From assembly GCF_000737515.1 (NCBI RefSeq), contig NZ_CP006587.1:434001-498000 (forward strand): a DNA stretch of 64,000 bases, given 5' to 3'. Both the position numbers and the translations under genes were made by a program. This DNA is from Hymenobacter sp. APR13 (lineage in GTDB: Bacteria > Bacteroidota > Bacteroidia > Cytophagales > Hymenobacteraceae). The notes under the pieces were generated by a model. The model was not told where the DNA came from and did not search any database. It was given only the letters and a program-made list of their open reading frames with translations. This document shows, piece by piece, positions 24,840-32,890 of this stretch. Numbering within the stretch: the first letter of the stretch is position 1; every line of letters begins with the position of its first letter.

Positions 24840-25598
24840 TTGGACGTTCTGCTCGTTGACGACTCGCGGCTGGCCCGCACCGAACTGCGCCACCTGCTGC
24901 AGGCCTTCCCCGACGTGACCGTGGTAGGCGAAGCCCGCCACGCCGCCGAGGCCCGCACCCGCCTGCAGGAGCTGCGCCCCGACTTGCTGCTGCTCGACAT
25001 CCACATGCCCGGCGAAACCGGCTTCGAGCTGCTGGCCTCGCTGGAAGCCGCCCCGCACGTCGTCTTCACCACCGCCTACGACGAGTACGCGCTGCGGGCT
25101 TTCGAGGTAAATGCCCTGGATTATCTGCTCAAACCGGTGCAGGAGCACCGCCTGGCCGCCGCCCTGGAAAAAGCCCGCACCAAGCTGCTGCCTCCGGCCG
25201 ATGCGCCCACCCTGCCCGCCCCGGCTGCCACTACCGCTGCCCCCGAGCCAGCTACCACCCTGCTCACCGAGCACGACCAAGTGTTTGTGAAGGATGGCGA
25301 GCGGTGCTGGTTTGTGCGGCTGGCTGATATCCGGCTGTTTGAAATCAACGGCAGCTACACCCAGATCTACTTCGAGCAGCACCGCCCCCTGATTCCGCGC
25401 ACCCTGCAACACCTGGAGCAGCGCCTCGACCCGCGCGTGTTCTTCCGGGCCAACCGCCAGCAAATCATCAACCTGAAATGGATTGAAGGCATCGAGCCCT
25501 GGTTCAGCAGCACCCTCAAGATCCGGCTGCGGGGCGGCCCGGAGGTGGAGGTGTCGCGGCAGCAGTCGGTGCGGTTTCGCGAACTACTTAGCCTATAG
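24840..25598 (+). CDS. LytTR-family response regulator (TTG start)
   Basis: 252 aa, partner of the kinase upstream. The receiver domain (about 1-118) includes VLLVDDSRLART, the phosphoacceptor Asp in LLLLDIHMPGETGFEL, Thr in FTTAYDEYAL and Lys in YLLKPVQEHRL. After an Ala/Pro/Thr linker (about 119-142), the LytTR DNA-binding domain (about 150-252) contains FEINGSYTQIYFEQH, FFRANRQQIINLKWI and EVEVSRQQSVRFREL. The start is TTG (24840-24842), since no ATG or GTG fits and the receiver needs this N-terminus. An 8-nt repeat ends just before it. It should bind a direct-repeat DNA site when phosphorylated. Confidence 0.93.
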   Translation: MDVLLVDDSRLARTELRHLLQAFPDVTVVGEARHAAEARTRLQELRPDLLLLDIHMPGETGFELLASLEAAPHVVFTTAYDEYALRAFEVNALDYLLKPVQEHRLAAALEKARTKLLPPADAPTLPAPAATTAAPEPATTLLTEHDQVFVKDGERCWFVRLADIRLFEINGSYTQIYFEQHRPLIPRTLQHLEQRLDPRVFFRANRQQIINLKWIEGIEPWFSSTLKIRLRGGPEVEVSRQQSVRFRELLSL

Positions 25599-25674
25599 CA
25601 TAATACAGGGAAACTGTATCTTTTTACAGATGACGTTAGTACACGGAGAAGTACCATTTACCTCGTCTACTGCC

Positions 25675-25938
25675 ATGAAAGCACTTTTTCCCATACTTGC
25701 CCTTGCTACCCTTATCGGCCTCGGCTCCTGCGCGCAGGACCGCACCGCCCAAAACGCCAACCCGCGCGGCTACGGCACGGTGAAGATAAAGTCTGAGCGC
25801 CGCGGCAACAACAAGGCCCGGTTCCGCAAAGAGCGTAATCCCATTGATTTGGGCATCGACCTGTCGCCCCGAAAGCCTACGCAATACGAAACCGTGAAAG
25901 CGCCCAAGAAATACAAATACAGTAAAGTGGGCTGGTAA
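25675..25938 (+). CDS. Small lipoprotein of unknown function
   Basis: 87 aa from ATG 25675. An upstream in-frame extension overlaps the regulator and is rejected. The signal ends LIGLGSC (lipobox) and the mature part is strongly basic (ERRGNNKARFRKERNP ... KAPKKYKYSKVGW). A TATCTTTTT element about 60 bases upstream resembles a Bacteroidota -7 box, so it may have its own promoter. Small basic lipoproteins of this kind occur in Bacteroidota, but no defined family is recognised. A strong terminator follows. Confidence 0.8.
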   Translation: MKALFPILALATLIGLGSCAQDRTAQNANPRGYGTVKIKSERRGNNKARFRKERNPIDLGIDLSPRKPTQYETVKAPKKYKYSKVGW

Positions 25939-25956
25939 GCTGCAAATGCTTTCCTA

Positions 25957-26001
25957 CCAGCAAGGCCCTGCCGTACCATACGGCAGGGCCTTGCTGGTTT
26001 T
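25957..26001 (+). terminator. Rho-independent terminator
   Basis: Long perfect stem CCAGCAAGGCCCTGCCGTA / TACGGCAGGGCCTTGCTGG with a short loop and a TTTT tail. Confidence 0.88.
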
Positions 26002-26307
26002 ACGGACTAAGTACAATACCTGATAAGGCGCTTACAACGCTGACCAGGTAGCCAGATCGGCTGCTCTACCAAGCCTGTGTCCATTTGCACTAAAGCAGGA
26101 AAACCAATTGTCCACGCCACATTCGCAGCATTGATGGCGAATTTCAGATTGTTGATCGAAAACGCTACCCAGAACTGCGGTGGCGCCTCCCGAAAGCGGT
26201 AGATTTACAGAAACCGACGATCTATCTGCGTGCTGTTTCCGCACATCCGAAGGCCACGCAGCTTCGTTTATGCCTTTACCTGTTTTACGCTGACTTTCTT
26301 TTCGTTT
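26002..26307. other. Intergenic region upstream of the subtilase gene
   Basis: 306 bases, more AT-rich than surrounding genes. No convincing gene. A TTGGTAGAGCA-like piece on the minus strand near 26060 resembles a tRNA D-arm but lacks a T-arm and acceptor stem. Probably carries the promoter of the subtilase gene, but a clear TAnnTTTG was not found. Confidence 0.5.
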
Positions 26308-29151
26308 ATGCCTTCATTTCTACGACTTTATCCTTTATTGGCCTTGTTACTGGGGGCCCCGGTAGCTTGGGCGCAAACGGCTGGCGCTCCTTTTGCCGCG
26401 GCCGCGCCGGAGGCAGTCGTTCAGCCGGGCCTGTTGGTATTCAAGCTGAAGCCCGAATACCGGGCCCAGGCGCACCCGGGCCGCGTAGCCGTGCCGCAGC
26501 TGGAAGCTACTTTGCGCCGCCTCGGGGCGTTGCGCCTGGTGCAGAAGTTTCCGAACGCGCTGCCGCCCGACCCAAAGAATCCGGAAGCCGTAGATCTGCG
26601 CCTAGTGTACCAGGTGTGGCTGCCGGCCACCACCGTGCTGCCCAAGGCCCAGTTGGCCCTTCGCCAGACTGGTGTTCTGGCGTACGTGGAGCCGCTCTAT
26701 TACCGCGCGCCGCTCTACCAGCCCAACGACCCTCTGGCCGACTCCACCAATGCCAGCGGCCAGTATCACCTGCGCAACATCCGCGCCTACCAGGCCTGGG
26801 ACGTGACAAAGGGCGACTCCAGCGTGCTCATCGGCATCACCGACACCGGTTTCCGGCTTTCGCACGAGGACCTCAACGGGCAGTGGCAGCGCAACCGCCA
26901 GGACCCGCCCGACGGCCTCGACAACGACAACGACGGCTACGTGGACAACTACCGCGGCTGGGACTTGGCTGACAACGACAACAATCCCTCGTCTGACTCC
27001 TACCAACAGCCTCGGCACGGCGTCCATTCGGCCGGGGCCGCCGCCGCCCGCCCCGATAACAGCCGCGGCGTGGCTGGCGCCGGCTTCAACTGCCGCTTTC
27101 TGCCCCTGAAAATCTACCCCAGCACGCCCGGGGGCAGCTTCGCGGGCTATGAGGCCATCGTGTACGCCGCCGACCACGGATGCAAGGTCATCAACATGAG
27201 CTGGGGAGCCGCCGGGGGCCGCTCGCAGTTCGAGCAGGACGCCATTACCTACGCGGCCGTCAACCGCGACGCCGTGGTAGTGGCCTCGGCCGGCAACACC
27301 AACGCCGAGCTGGATTTCTACCCCGCCTCCTACGAGCACGTGCTGTCGGTGGGCGCCTCCAACCGCTCCGATGGAAAGGCCCGCTACGCCACTTACAGCC
27401 ACCGCCTCGACCTGGTGGCCCCTGGCGACGACGTGCTGACCGTGTGGGGCGACACCGACACCGACTACATTCCGGCCACCGGCTCGTCGTTTTCGGCGCC
27501 GCTGGTGGCGGGCGCGGCCGGGTTGGTGCGGGCCCGCTTTCCGCAGTTCACGGCCGCCCAGGTGCGGGCCCAGCTGCGCCGCACCGCTGACAACATTGAT
27601 GCCCTGCCTGCCAATGCCGCTTACATTGGCAAGCTGGGCACCGGCCGCCTGAACATGCTGCGAGCCGTGCGCGCCAACGATCAGCGCGCCGTACGTCTTA
27701 CTCAGCGCGTGTTCAGCCCGGCCCAAAGCGCCTACCAGCCCGCCGATACCATCCGGCTGGCTGTAGAAGTGCAGAACCTTCTGCTACCAGTCCAGAACCT
27801 GACTCTCACCATCACGTCCCTGTCACCTTACCTAACGGTGCGGCAGGGCACGTTTGCCGCCGGTGCGCTGGCCACGCTGGCCCGCACCGCCAATACGGCG
27901 GCCCCGTTTCGGTTAGCAGTGGCGGCGGCAGTGCCGCTGAATACCCGCGCCGTGCTGCGGTATCACTTCGAGGATGCAGCCACCGGCTATGAGGAAGACC
28001 AGTACAGCACTGTGCTGCTTAGCCCCGACTTCGTGGTGCTTAATGCTGGCGACCTAGCCCTTACCCTCACCAGCCGGGGCAGCCTTGGCTACGACGGTAT
28101 TGGGTCTGACTTAGGCGAGGGAGTGACGTACCGAGGCGGCGCGCCGCTACTCTACGAAGGCGGCCTGCTGCTGGCCACCGGACCCAACCGCGTTTCCAGC
28201 CGCCTCCGCAACGAGCGGAACGTAGCCGACACCGACTTCTTCCGCCTGACTCAGGCCGCCCTGCGCCGCCAGCCTCTTCGCGCCGACCAAGAAGCCAGCA
28301 ATATCCTGCAGGATTCCCTGCCCTCGGCCACCCGCAACCGCACCGTGGGCGTGCAGGTGCGCCAGCGCGGCTACGCCTGGGCGCAGGGCCCGCACCGCGA
28401 CTACGTGGTGCTGGAATACCAGCTCCACAACGTCACACCCGATACGCTGAAGCCGCTGTACACGGGCCTGTTCATGGATTGGGACGTGGTACCGGAGTAT
28501 GCCCGCAACGTGGTGGCCTGGGACTCGGTGCGCCATCTCAGTTACGCCTACGACGCTGGCAGCCCGGACGTATATGTGGGCCTGAAGTGGCTGCGTGGGG
28601 GCACCGCCACCACCTACGCCCTCAACGTGAATGCGCCAGCCGGCAGCCCGGTACAGCTGTCCAACGGCTTCAGCCGCCCTGAGAAGTACCTCACGCTTAG
28701 CAGCGGCACCCGCCAACGCAGCACCGGCCTGCCCGCCGGCACCGACATAGCGCACGTGCTTGGGGCCGCCCTGCCCCGCCTTGCCCCCGCCGATTCGGCC
28801 GTGGTGGCGTTTGCGGTGCTGGCCGCTCCCACTTTGGCGCAGCTACAGGCCGCTGCCGATGCCGCTCAGATCCGCTACAACCAGCTGCTGCCCATTCGCC
28901 CGGCTCTGGCCGCCGGCGCCTGGCAGCTTTATCCGAACCCAACTTCCGGGCGGGTACGGCTGGAAATACCTGCCAGCTTCGGTGGCTACCAAGCTCAACT
29001 GCTCAATCCGTTGGGCCAGCTGGTCCGCCTGTTCAGCCTCAATAGTACCATCACCGAGTTGGATGCTAGTGGCCTGCCGGCTGGCCTGTATGTCTTGCGA
29101 GTACAAGGAGACACAGGCCAAGTAACCCGGCAACTGCTGGTACGGCCCTAA
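26308..29151 (+). CDS. Secreted S8 (subtilisin-type) serine peptidase with T9SS tail
   Basis: 947 aa, starting MPSFLRLYPLLALLLGAPVAWAQ. An in-frame ATG at 26230 only adds a hydrophobic extension before the signal. The propeptide-like region (about 25-130) starts PGLLVFKLKPEYR. The catalytic triad is visible: Asp in IGITDTGFRLSHED (about 179), His in PRHGVHSAGA (about 237), Ser in TGSSFSAPLVAGAAG (about 394). The oxyanion Asn lies in VVASAGNTNAE. A beta-rich region follows (about 450-860), and the end is a type A T9SS tail (LYPNPTSGRVRLEIP ... GLYVLRVQG). It is predicted to be surface or secreted and to degrade extracellular protein. Monocistronic. Confidence 0.94.
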   Translation: MPSFLRLYPLLALLLGAPVAWAQTAGAPFAAAAPEAVVQPGLLVFKLKPEYRAQAHPGRVAVPQLEATLRRLGALRLVQKFPNALPPDPKNPEAVDLRLVYQVWLPATTVLPKAQLALRQTGVLAYVEPLYYRAPLYQPNDPLADSTNASGQYHLRNIRAYQAWDVTKGDSSVLIGITDTGFRLSHEDLNGQWQRNRQDPPDGLDNDNDGYVDNYRGWDLADNDNNPSSDSYQQPRHGVHSAGAAAARPDNSRGVAGAGFNCRFLPLKIYPSTPGGSFAGYEAIVYAADHGCKVINMSWGAAGGRSQFEQDAITYAAVNRDAVVVASAGNTNAELDFYPASYEHVLSVGASNRSDGKARYATYSHRLDLVAPGDDVLTVWGDTDTDYIPATGSSFSAPLVAGAAGLVRARFPQFTAAQVRAQLRRTADNIDALPANAAYIGKLGTGRLNMLRAVRANDQRAVRLTQRVFSPAQSAYQPADTIRLAVEVQNLLLPVQNLTLTITSLSPYLTVRQGTFAAGALATLARTANTAAPFRLAVAAAVPLNTRAVLRYHFEDAATGYEEDQYSTVLLSPDFVVLNAGDLALTLTSRGSLGYDGIGSDLGEGVTYRGGAPLLYEGGLLLATGPNRVSSRLRNERNVADTDFFRLTQAALRRQPLRADQEASNILQDSLPSATRNRTVGVQVRQRGYAWAQGPHRDYVVLEYQLHNVTPDTLKPLYTGLFMDWDVVPEYARNVVAWDSVRHLSYAYDAGSPDVYVGLKWLRGGTATTYALNVNAPAGSPVQLSNGFSRPEKYLTLSSGTRQRSTGLPAGTDIAHVLGAALPRLAPADSAVVAFAVLAAPTLAQLQAAADAAQIRYNQLLPIRPALAAGAWQLYPNPTSGRVRLEIPASFGGYQAQLLNPLGQLVRLFSLNSTITELDASGLPAGLYVLRVQGDTGQVTRQLLVRP

Positions 29152-29352
29152 CCGACTTCATCAGGTTGTTGACAGCTGATTTTTCGGCATCATATTCCAC
29201 TAATTATATTAGCATATATCGTTTCACCTCCACCTTATAGCAGCAATTACAGCAGCTACTTGATGCGCCCTCAATCACCACGCAAGAGGTTAAAATTCAA
29301 TTAAAAACGCAATTGACGGCCATTTATCTCCGCAAAATAGAAGGCTAATTTT
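29152..29352. other. AT-rich intergenic region after the subtilase
   Basis: About 200 bases, clearly lower in GC than the genes around it (for example AATTATATTAGCATATATCG near 29200). No gene seen. The stretch ends in the promoter at 29353-29382. It has no obvious terminator for the subtilase gene. Confidence 0.5.
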
Positions 29353-29382
29353 TTTGGAAAACAGGAAATATGCTTATCTTTG
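29353..29382 (+). promoter_or_regulatory. Bacteroidota-type promoter, possibly giving a leaderless mRNA
   Basis: TTTG at 29353-29356, an 18-base spacer and TATCTTTG at 29375-29382 match the -33 TTTG / -7 TAnnTTTG pattern. The expected transcription start, a few bases downstream, falls on the ATG at 29386, so the mRNA would have little or no 5' leader. Confidence 0.75.
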
Positions 29383-29385
29383 GAT

Positions 29386-29634
29386 ATGTCGAAAGTCAAG
29401 CTTCCCGTTTCGCCTCCCGTGCAGCTCTATGCCCGCTGTGTAGACGCCTCGCGCCGCCCCACCGACCACGTAGGTGACTGGCCTGAAGCCGGCCGCGTGT
29501 ATCCCGTACAACTGCGCCGCAACGCCCGCACCGGTCAGCCGCAGGTACACGTATTGGGTTTTTATGCCGAGCGCCCGTACGGAGCCTTTGCCCGCCACCG
29601 CTTTGAAACCGTGGCCCAGGTGTGGCTGAATTAG
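29386..29634 (+). CDS. Small conserved-looking protein of unknown function
   Basis: 82 aa, starting MSKVKLPVSPPVQLYARCVD. A TTG two codons upstream is another possible start. The protein looks compact and beta-rich (GRVYPVQLRRNARTGQPQVH, VLGFYAERPYGAFARHRFET), with one Cys and no signal or membrane segment. No family was recognised. It is preceded at the closest possible distance by a strong promoter (29353-29382) and followed by a terminator, so it is a small independent gene. Confidence 0.72.
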   Translation: MSKVKLPVSPPVQLYARCVDASRRPTDHVGDWPEAGRVYPVQLRRNARTGQPQVHVLGFYAERPYGAFARHRFETVAQVWLN

Positions 29635-29654
29635 GCCTCCCTTCTTCTCCACCA

Positions 29655-29699
29655 CAAAGCCCGGCTTCTCCGCTCATTGGTAGCGGAAAAGCCGGGCTT
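29655..29699. terminator. Terminator between converging genes
   Basis: Stem AAAGCCCGGCTT / AAGCCGGGCTT with an inner CCGCT/AGCGG pairing and T-rich flank (TTATTTCTTTT). Serves the small gene at 29386 and possibly the carbonic anhydrase gene on the minus strand. Confidence 0.8.
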
Positions 29700-29746
29700 A
29701 TTTCTTTTCTGCGGTCAATGGGCGCTACCTATTGCCCAGAAAGATA

Positions 29747-30457
29747 TTAGCGCTGTATGTCAGTCTTAGCTGCCTGGCCTATTTCGATGGCCGGCGTCGT
29801 TTTACCCTCTCCGAACAGCACTTGGTCGCCGAGATTGTAAATCTCCTGAATGTCATGCAGGATGTGCTCGAAATCCAGGTTCAGGTCTTTGAGCAGTCCG
29901 GTCTTCAGGTCGAACACCCAGCCGTGTACCGTAGGGTAGCCGTTTTTCAGGTACTGCTGTTGCACCACAGCCATCTTAATGACGTTGACGCACTGCTCCT
30001 GCACGTTCAGCTCTACCAGCCGGTCGTAGCGAGCCGTGGTGTCCTCGATTTTGTCGAGTTCCGGCTGATGTAGGCGGTAAACGTCGCGGATGTTGCGCAG
30101 CCACGGATTCATCACTCCCAGGTCTTTGGGTTGCATGGCAGCTTTCACGCCTCCGCAGCCATAGTGCCCGCACACAACAATGTGCTTTACGCCCAGGTGA
30201 GCTACAGCGTACTCAATCACCGAAGTGGCGTTCAAGTCGATGTTGATGACCAGGTTGGCTACGTTGCGGTGCACAAACACCTCCCCGGGCGCCACGCCCA
30301 TCAGCTCTTCAGCCGTCACACGCGAATCGGAGCAGCCGATGTAGAGATAGTCGGGCTTCTGGTCGGAGGCCAAGTGTTTGAGGAAGTCGGCGTTGGTGGC
30401 CGTGCTGGATTCCACCCACTGGCGGTTGTTCTCGAAGATTTCGTCGTAGGTTATCAT
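29747..30457 (-). CDS. can: Beta-carbonic anhydrase (Can type)
   Basis: 236 aa from the ATG of MITYDEIFENNRQWVESST, as in E. coli Can. The ORF extends to 30499 but without homology. Zinc-site motifs are complete: CSDSR (Cys ligand and Asp/Arg dyad) and HYGCGGV (His and Cys ligands), with the conserved GEVFVHRNVANLV between them. It interconverts CO2 and bicarbonate in the cytoplasm, supplying bicarbonate for carboxylases. It lies 89 bp from a DUF2459 gene on the same strand. Confidence 0.96.
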   Translation of the reverse strand: MITYDEIFENNRQWVESSTATNADFLKHLASDQKPDYLYIGCSDSRVTAEELMGVAPGEVFVHRNVANLVINIDLNATSVIEYAVAHLGVKHIVVCGHYGCGGVKAAMQPKDLGVMNPWLRNIRDVYRLHQPELDKIEDTTARYDRLVELNVQEQCVNVIKMAVVQQQYLKNGYPTVHGWVFDLKTGLLKDLNLDFEHILHDIQEIYNLGDQVLFGEGKTTPAIEIGQAAKTDIQR

Positions 30458-30546
30458 AGTCGCAGTATACGTTTTTCGGCCTTGAAGGATAGCTGGCACA
30501 GAATATTTTCACACCACATAATTACAACGCCCTGTTTAACAGACAT

Positions 30547-31260
30547 CTACTTGCCAGTCCCAACAGCTCCTCGCTCCCGGTAGTGCCAGAAAATTCCGGC
30601 GTCGAAAGGCGTCCAGAAGGCGGCGCGCTGCCCGGCTGCCTTCAGCGCCTCATTAGCCCAGCTGTTGCAAGTGTAGAACAGGTTATACGTGCGTTTAGCT
30701 TCGTAAAATGCGTCGTACTGGCCGTAGCTATGGCCCGCAATGTGCTCCACGCGGCCCTGCGCATCGTAGTCGAAGCTCTGCTGAATGAAGTTGATCAACT
30801 GAGCATACTGCTCCTCCGACAGGTAGAGCCGGACGCAGTCTTTGCCCTCAGTGGGGCGGTGGTGAAACGTGGCGTGGATGGCTGATTCGCCCAGCCAGAA
30901 CATGGCCTTGAAGGCCGTGCTGGGCTTGAGTTCGGCCCAGGTAGGCGTGTCGAGGTAGAAGCCCTTGTCGCCCCAGCCAAAGCCCACGAACTGCATGCTC
31001 GGGTCGGCGGCGGGCGTGTCGGCGTAGCGGATCTGCCGGGTCCAGTCCATCTGCGAGTTGCGCACGGGCACCACAATGTCGGTGTGCACGCCGTTGGAGA
31101 GGATGTACACCTCCACCCCATCGGGGGTGGGCTTGCCTCGCTCACCTACCGGCACGGCCGACAGCCCTACGGCGGCCACGCCATACAGCACCAGAATGCC
31201 GAGTATACTGCCGCCGGCATAGGCGGCTCCTTTGGCTATTTTCTTCAGCGTAACGGGCAT
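30547..31260 (-). CDS. DUF2459 / TIGR02117 family protein, membrane anchored
   Basis: 237 aa. One N-terminal transmembrane helix (GGSILGILVLYGVAAVGL), then an extracytoplasmic domain with the family motifs VEVYILSNGVHTDIVVPV, FVGFGWGDKGFYLDTP and YTCNSWANEALKAAG. TIGR02117 was defined from genes near urease in some bacteria, but no enzymatic activity is established. The fold, with conserved Cys/Asn and His, hints at an NlpC/P60-like or papain-like arrangement (inference). It shares a divergent region with the membrane protein gene at 31365. Confidence 0.88.
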   Translation of the reverse strand: MPVTLKKIAKGAAYAGGSILGILVLYGVAAVGLSAVPVGERGKPTPDGVEVYILSNGVHTDIVVPVRNSQMDWTRQIRYADTPAADPSMQFVGFGWGDKGFYLDTPTWAELKPSTAFKAMFWLGESAIHATFHHRPTEGKDCVRLYLSEEQYAQLINFIQQSFDYDAQGRVEHIAGHSYGQYDAFYEAKRTYNLFYTCNSWANEALKAAGQRAAFWTPFDAGIFWHYRERGAVGTGK

Positions 31261-31339
31261 GTAGCAACGAGGGACAGAGTGAGCAAAGAAGGGAAATGAC
31301 CCCTCATACGAAAGAGCGCAAAGAAAGCCGTTCGCGGAT

Positions 31340-31347
31340 TATATTTG
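31340..31347 (+). promoter_or_regulatory. TATATTTG -7 box
   Basis: Exact TAnnTTTG match 17 bases before the ATG at 31365. No good TTG partner was seen about 20 bases upstream, so the promoter is only half supported. Confidence 0.55.
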
Positions 31348-31364
31348 GTGCTTATACCCGCACT

Positions 31365-31775
31365 ATGCCTCAGCCCGACGACCAGACGTACACCATTCCG
31401 GCCCCGTACCGGCGCATGGAAAACCTGCACATCCTGTTCTGGCTACTCAAGGATATCGGCTGGTGTATGCTCTGGAAACCGCTGGGCATCAGCATGATTT
31501 TCCCGACCCTGACCATTGCCCTCGTTATCACCTGGCGCACCCGCCACATTGCCGCCGAGCTGGCCCACAACCTGGCCATCGTGTTCTGGATTTCGGCTAA
31601 CTCCTACTGGATGATCAGTGAGTTTCTGGAATTTGATACGGTGCGGGTCTGGGGCAACGTCACAGGCAAGCACCTGGCGCTACTGCCATTCCTGACGGGC
31701 CTCCTGATTCTGCTGTACTACTACTTGGTGCAAAAGCCCCGGGAGAACCGGACGGAGCAGGTGGAAGCGCTGTAA
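31365..31775 (+). CDS. Small integral membrane protein of unknown function
   Basis: 136 aa, starting MPQPDDQTYTIPAPYRRMEN. Four probable transmembrane helices: LHILFWLLKDIGWCMLWKPL, ISMIFPTLTIALVITW, LAHNLAIVFWISANSYWMIS and LALLPFLTGLLILLYYYLV. A polar segment TWRTRHIAAEL is between helices 2 and 3. A TATATTTG -7 box lies just upstream. No family recognised and no functional neighbour. Confidence 0.78.
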   Translation: MPQPDDQTYTIPAPYRRMENLHILFWLLKDIGWCMLWKPLGISMIFPTLTIALVITWRTRHIAAELAHNLAIVFWISANSYWMISEFLEFDTVRVWGNVTGKHLALLPFLTGLLILLYYYLVQKPRENRTEQVEAL

Positions 31776-31806
31776 CGGCAATCCACGATCAGCCGCTAAC
31801 CGCTAC

Positions 31807-32667
31807 TTATTCACCAAGTGGCAGAATATCTGTCTGCACGGCTCGATTGCCACCAATAGCTTTTGTATGCGTGATGATCCTGGCTCGGTACTCGCCTGCT
31901 TGCAGGTTGCCATTCACACGCGGCGCCAGCCAAGCAACCGGAACCGTTGCCAGCGCCTGCAGAAGAACCTTTTCGTATCGTGTTGGAGGCGTGCTGCCAG
32001 CTAAGGTCACCCCGGTTAGCTGGCCGGCGGCATCTATGCTGAATACAAAATCGGATATGCTTTCACGGCCCTGGCTGATGACAGATATAATGGATCTACC
32101 AATGCTTTGGTGAATTTCAGCCATGAGCTGCTCTTTGCCGCCTGCATAAAGAGTTGGGTGGCTTTGCGCCGCTTCACCGATTAGCTCTGTTCCATCGGGT
32201 TTACGCCAATAGACAAGCTGGTTGGTGAAGTGGTTTATCTTCTGCACAACGTGTCCCTGCGCGCCGTAGTAGGTCCAGATTCCGACGCGCTTACCTGACG
32301 CATATTGGCCTTGGGCCTGCATTACGGCGGTGGTGTCATTGATATTCACCGTCACACCATTTTTCAGTGCTACTGTCTGAGCAACGGTAGTAGAGGTAGA
32401 CGAAAAAGGCTGGTAGTAAGTCCACCAGCCATCAGGCTGCCCCGCGTGATAGGTGCCCTTGCTGATCAGCTTATTCCAGGGTCGATGCTGCGAAAATGTC
32501 AGCCATTCCCCTTCCTTTTTCCCCTGCTCATAACTGCCTGACTCGAATATGATGACGCCGCCGGCAAAAGCATTTTGCTGATAGCGTGCATACGCGCCAT
32601 GCCGTATTCTTTTATCGGCTTTAAGCACCTGAAACTCTTCGACGCTCCCAGGTACAGTATTGCGCAT
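31807..32667 (-). CDS. Envelope protein with MORN-like repeats and TonB-C-like end; signal peptide broken
   Basis: 286 aa from the first usable ATG (32667). Residues about 20-130 contain MORN_2-type repeats (GSYEQGKKEGEWLTFSQ, KGTYHAGQPDGWWTYYQ, GQYASGKRVGIWTYYG). The C-terminal part (about 190-286) has a TonB-C-like pattern (DFVFSIDAAGQLTGVTL ... VLLQALATVPVAW). As annotated it has no signal peptide, but one is encoded just upstream in a shifted frame: see 32668-32761. The intended product was probably a periplasmic or surface protein. Whether it is now a pseudogene, or the shift is a sequencing or slippage event, is open. Confidence 0.72.
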   Translation of the reverse strand: MRNTVPGSVEEFQVLKADKRIRHGAYARYQQNAFAGGVIIFESGSYEQGKKEGEWLTFSQHRPWNKLISKGTYHAGQPDGWWTYYQPFSSTSTTVAQTVALKNGVTVNINDTTAVMQAQGQYASGKRVGIWTYYGAQGHVVQKINHFTNQLVYWRKPDGTELIGEAAQSHPTLYAGGKEQLMAEIHQSIGRSIISVISQGRESISDFVFSIDAAGQLTGVTLAGSTPPTRYEKVLLQALATVPVAWLAPRVNGNLQAGEYRARIITHTKAIGGNRAVQTDILPLGE

Positions 32668-32761
32668 GATTACTGTCTTTGTTTCTACTTGGGCGGAGGC
32701 AGTAAGTGAGAAGCCGAACAGGAAGAATAGGAGTAAAAACTTTGATTACATTGGCTGCCAT
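32668..32761 (-). other. Displaced start and signal peptide of the MORN-like gene (frameshift in a run of five T)
   Basis: On the minus strand, ATG at 32761 opens MAANVIKV. The frame then leaves that of the main gene at a run of five T (plus-strand A run 32735-32739). With four T instead, it would read MAANVIKVLLLFFLFGFSLT and continue ASAQVETKTVI into the ATG at 32667, a textbook signal peptide in frame with the gene. In the actual sequence, the main frame is preceded by ATG TAA. Confidence 0.75.
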
Positions 32762-32789
32762 AGGATAGTTCAGCTTCAAAGTAAACACT

Positions 32790-32822
32790 AAAACAGCTGC
32801 CTCCCGCAGGAAGGCAGCTGTC
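32790..32822 (-). terminator. Terminator for the membrane protein gene at 32891
   Basis: Stem ACAGCTGCCT / AGGCAGCTGT. Read on the minus strand it is followed by TTTT, placing it downstream of the gene ending at 32891. Confidence 0.8.
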
Positions 32823-32890
32823 GTACTTTGGCTGTTCAGAATTGTCCCTGATACAGAGTTGTCAAGCTTTCCTGCACAGATAACGATGCC

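Noticed and set aside
26040..26110. tRNA-like segment near 26060 (TTGGTAGAGCA on minus strand)
   Set aside because: Only a D-arm-like piece; no T-arm, anticodon or acceptor stem could be paired.
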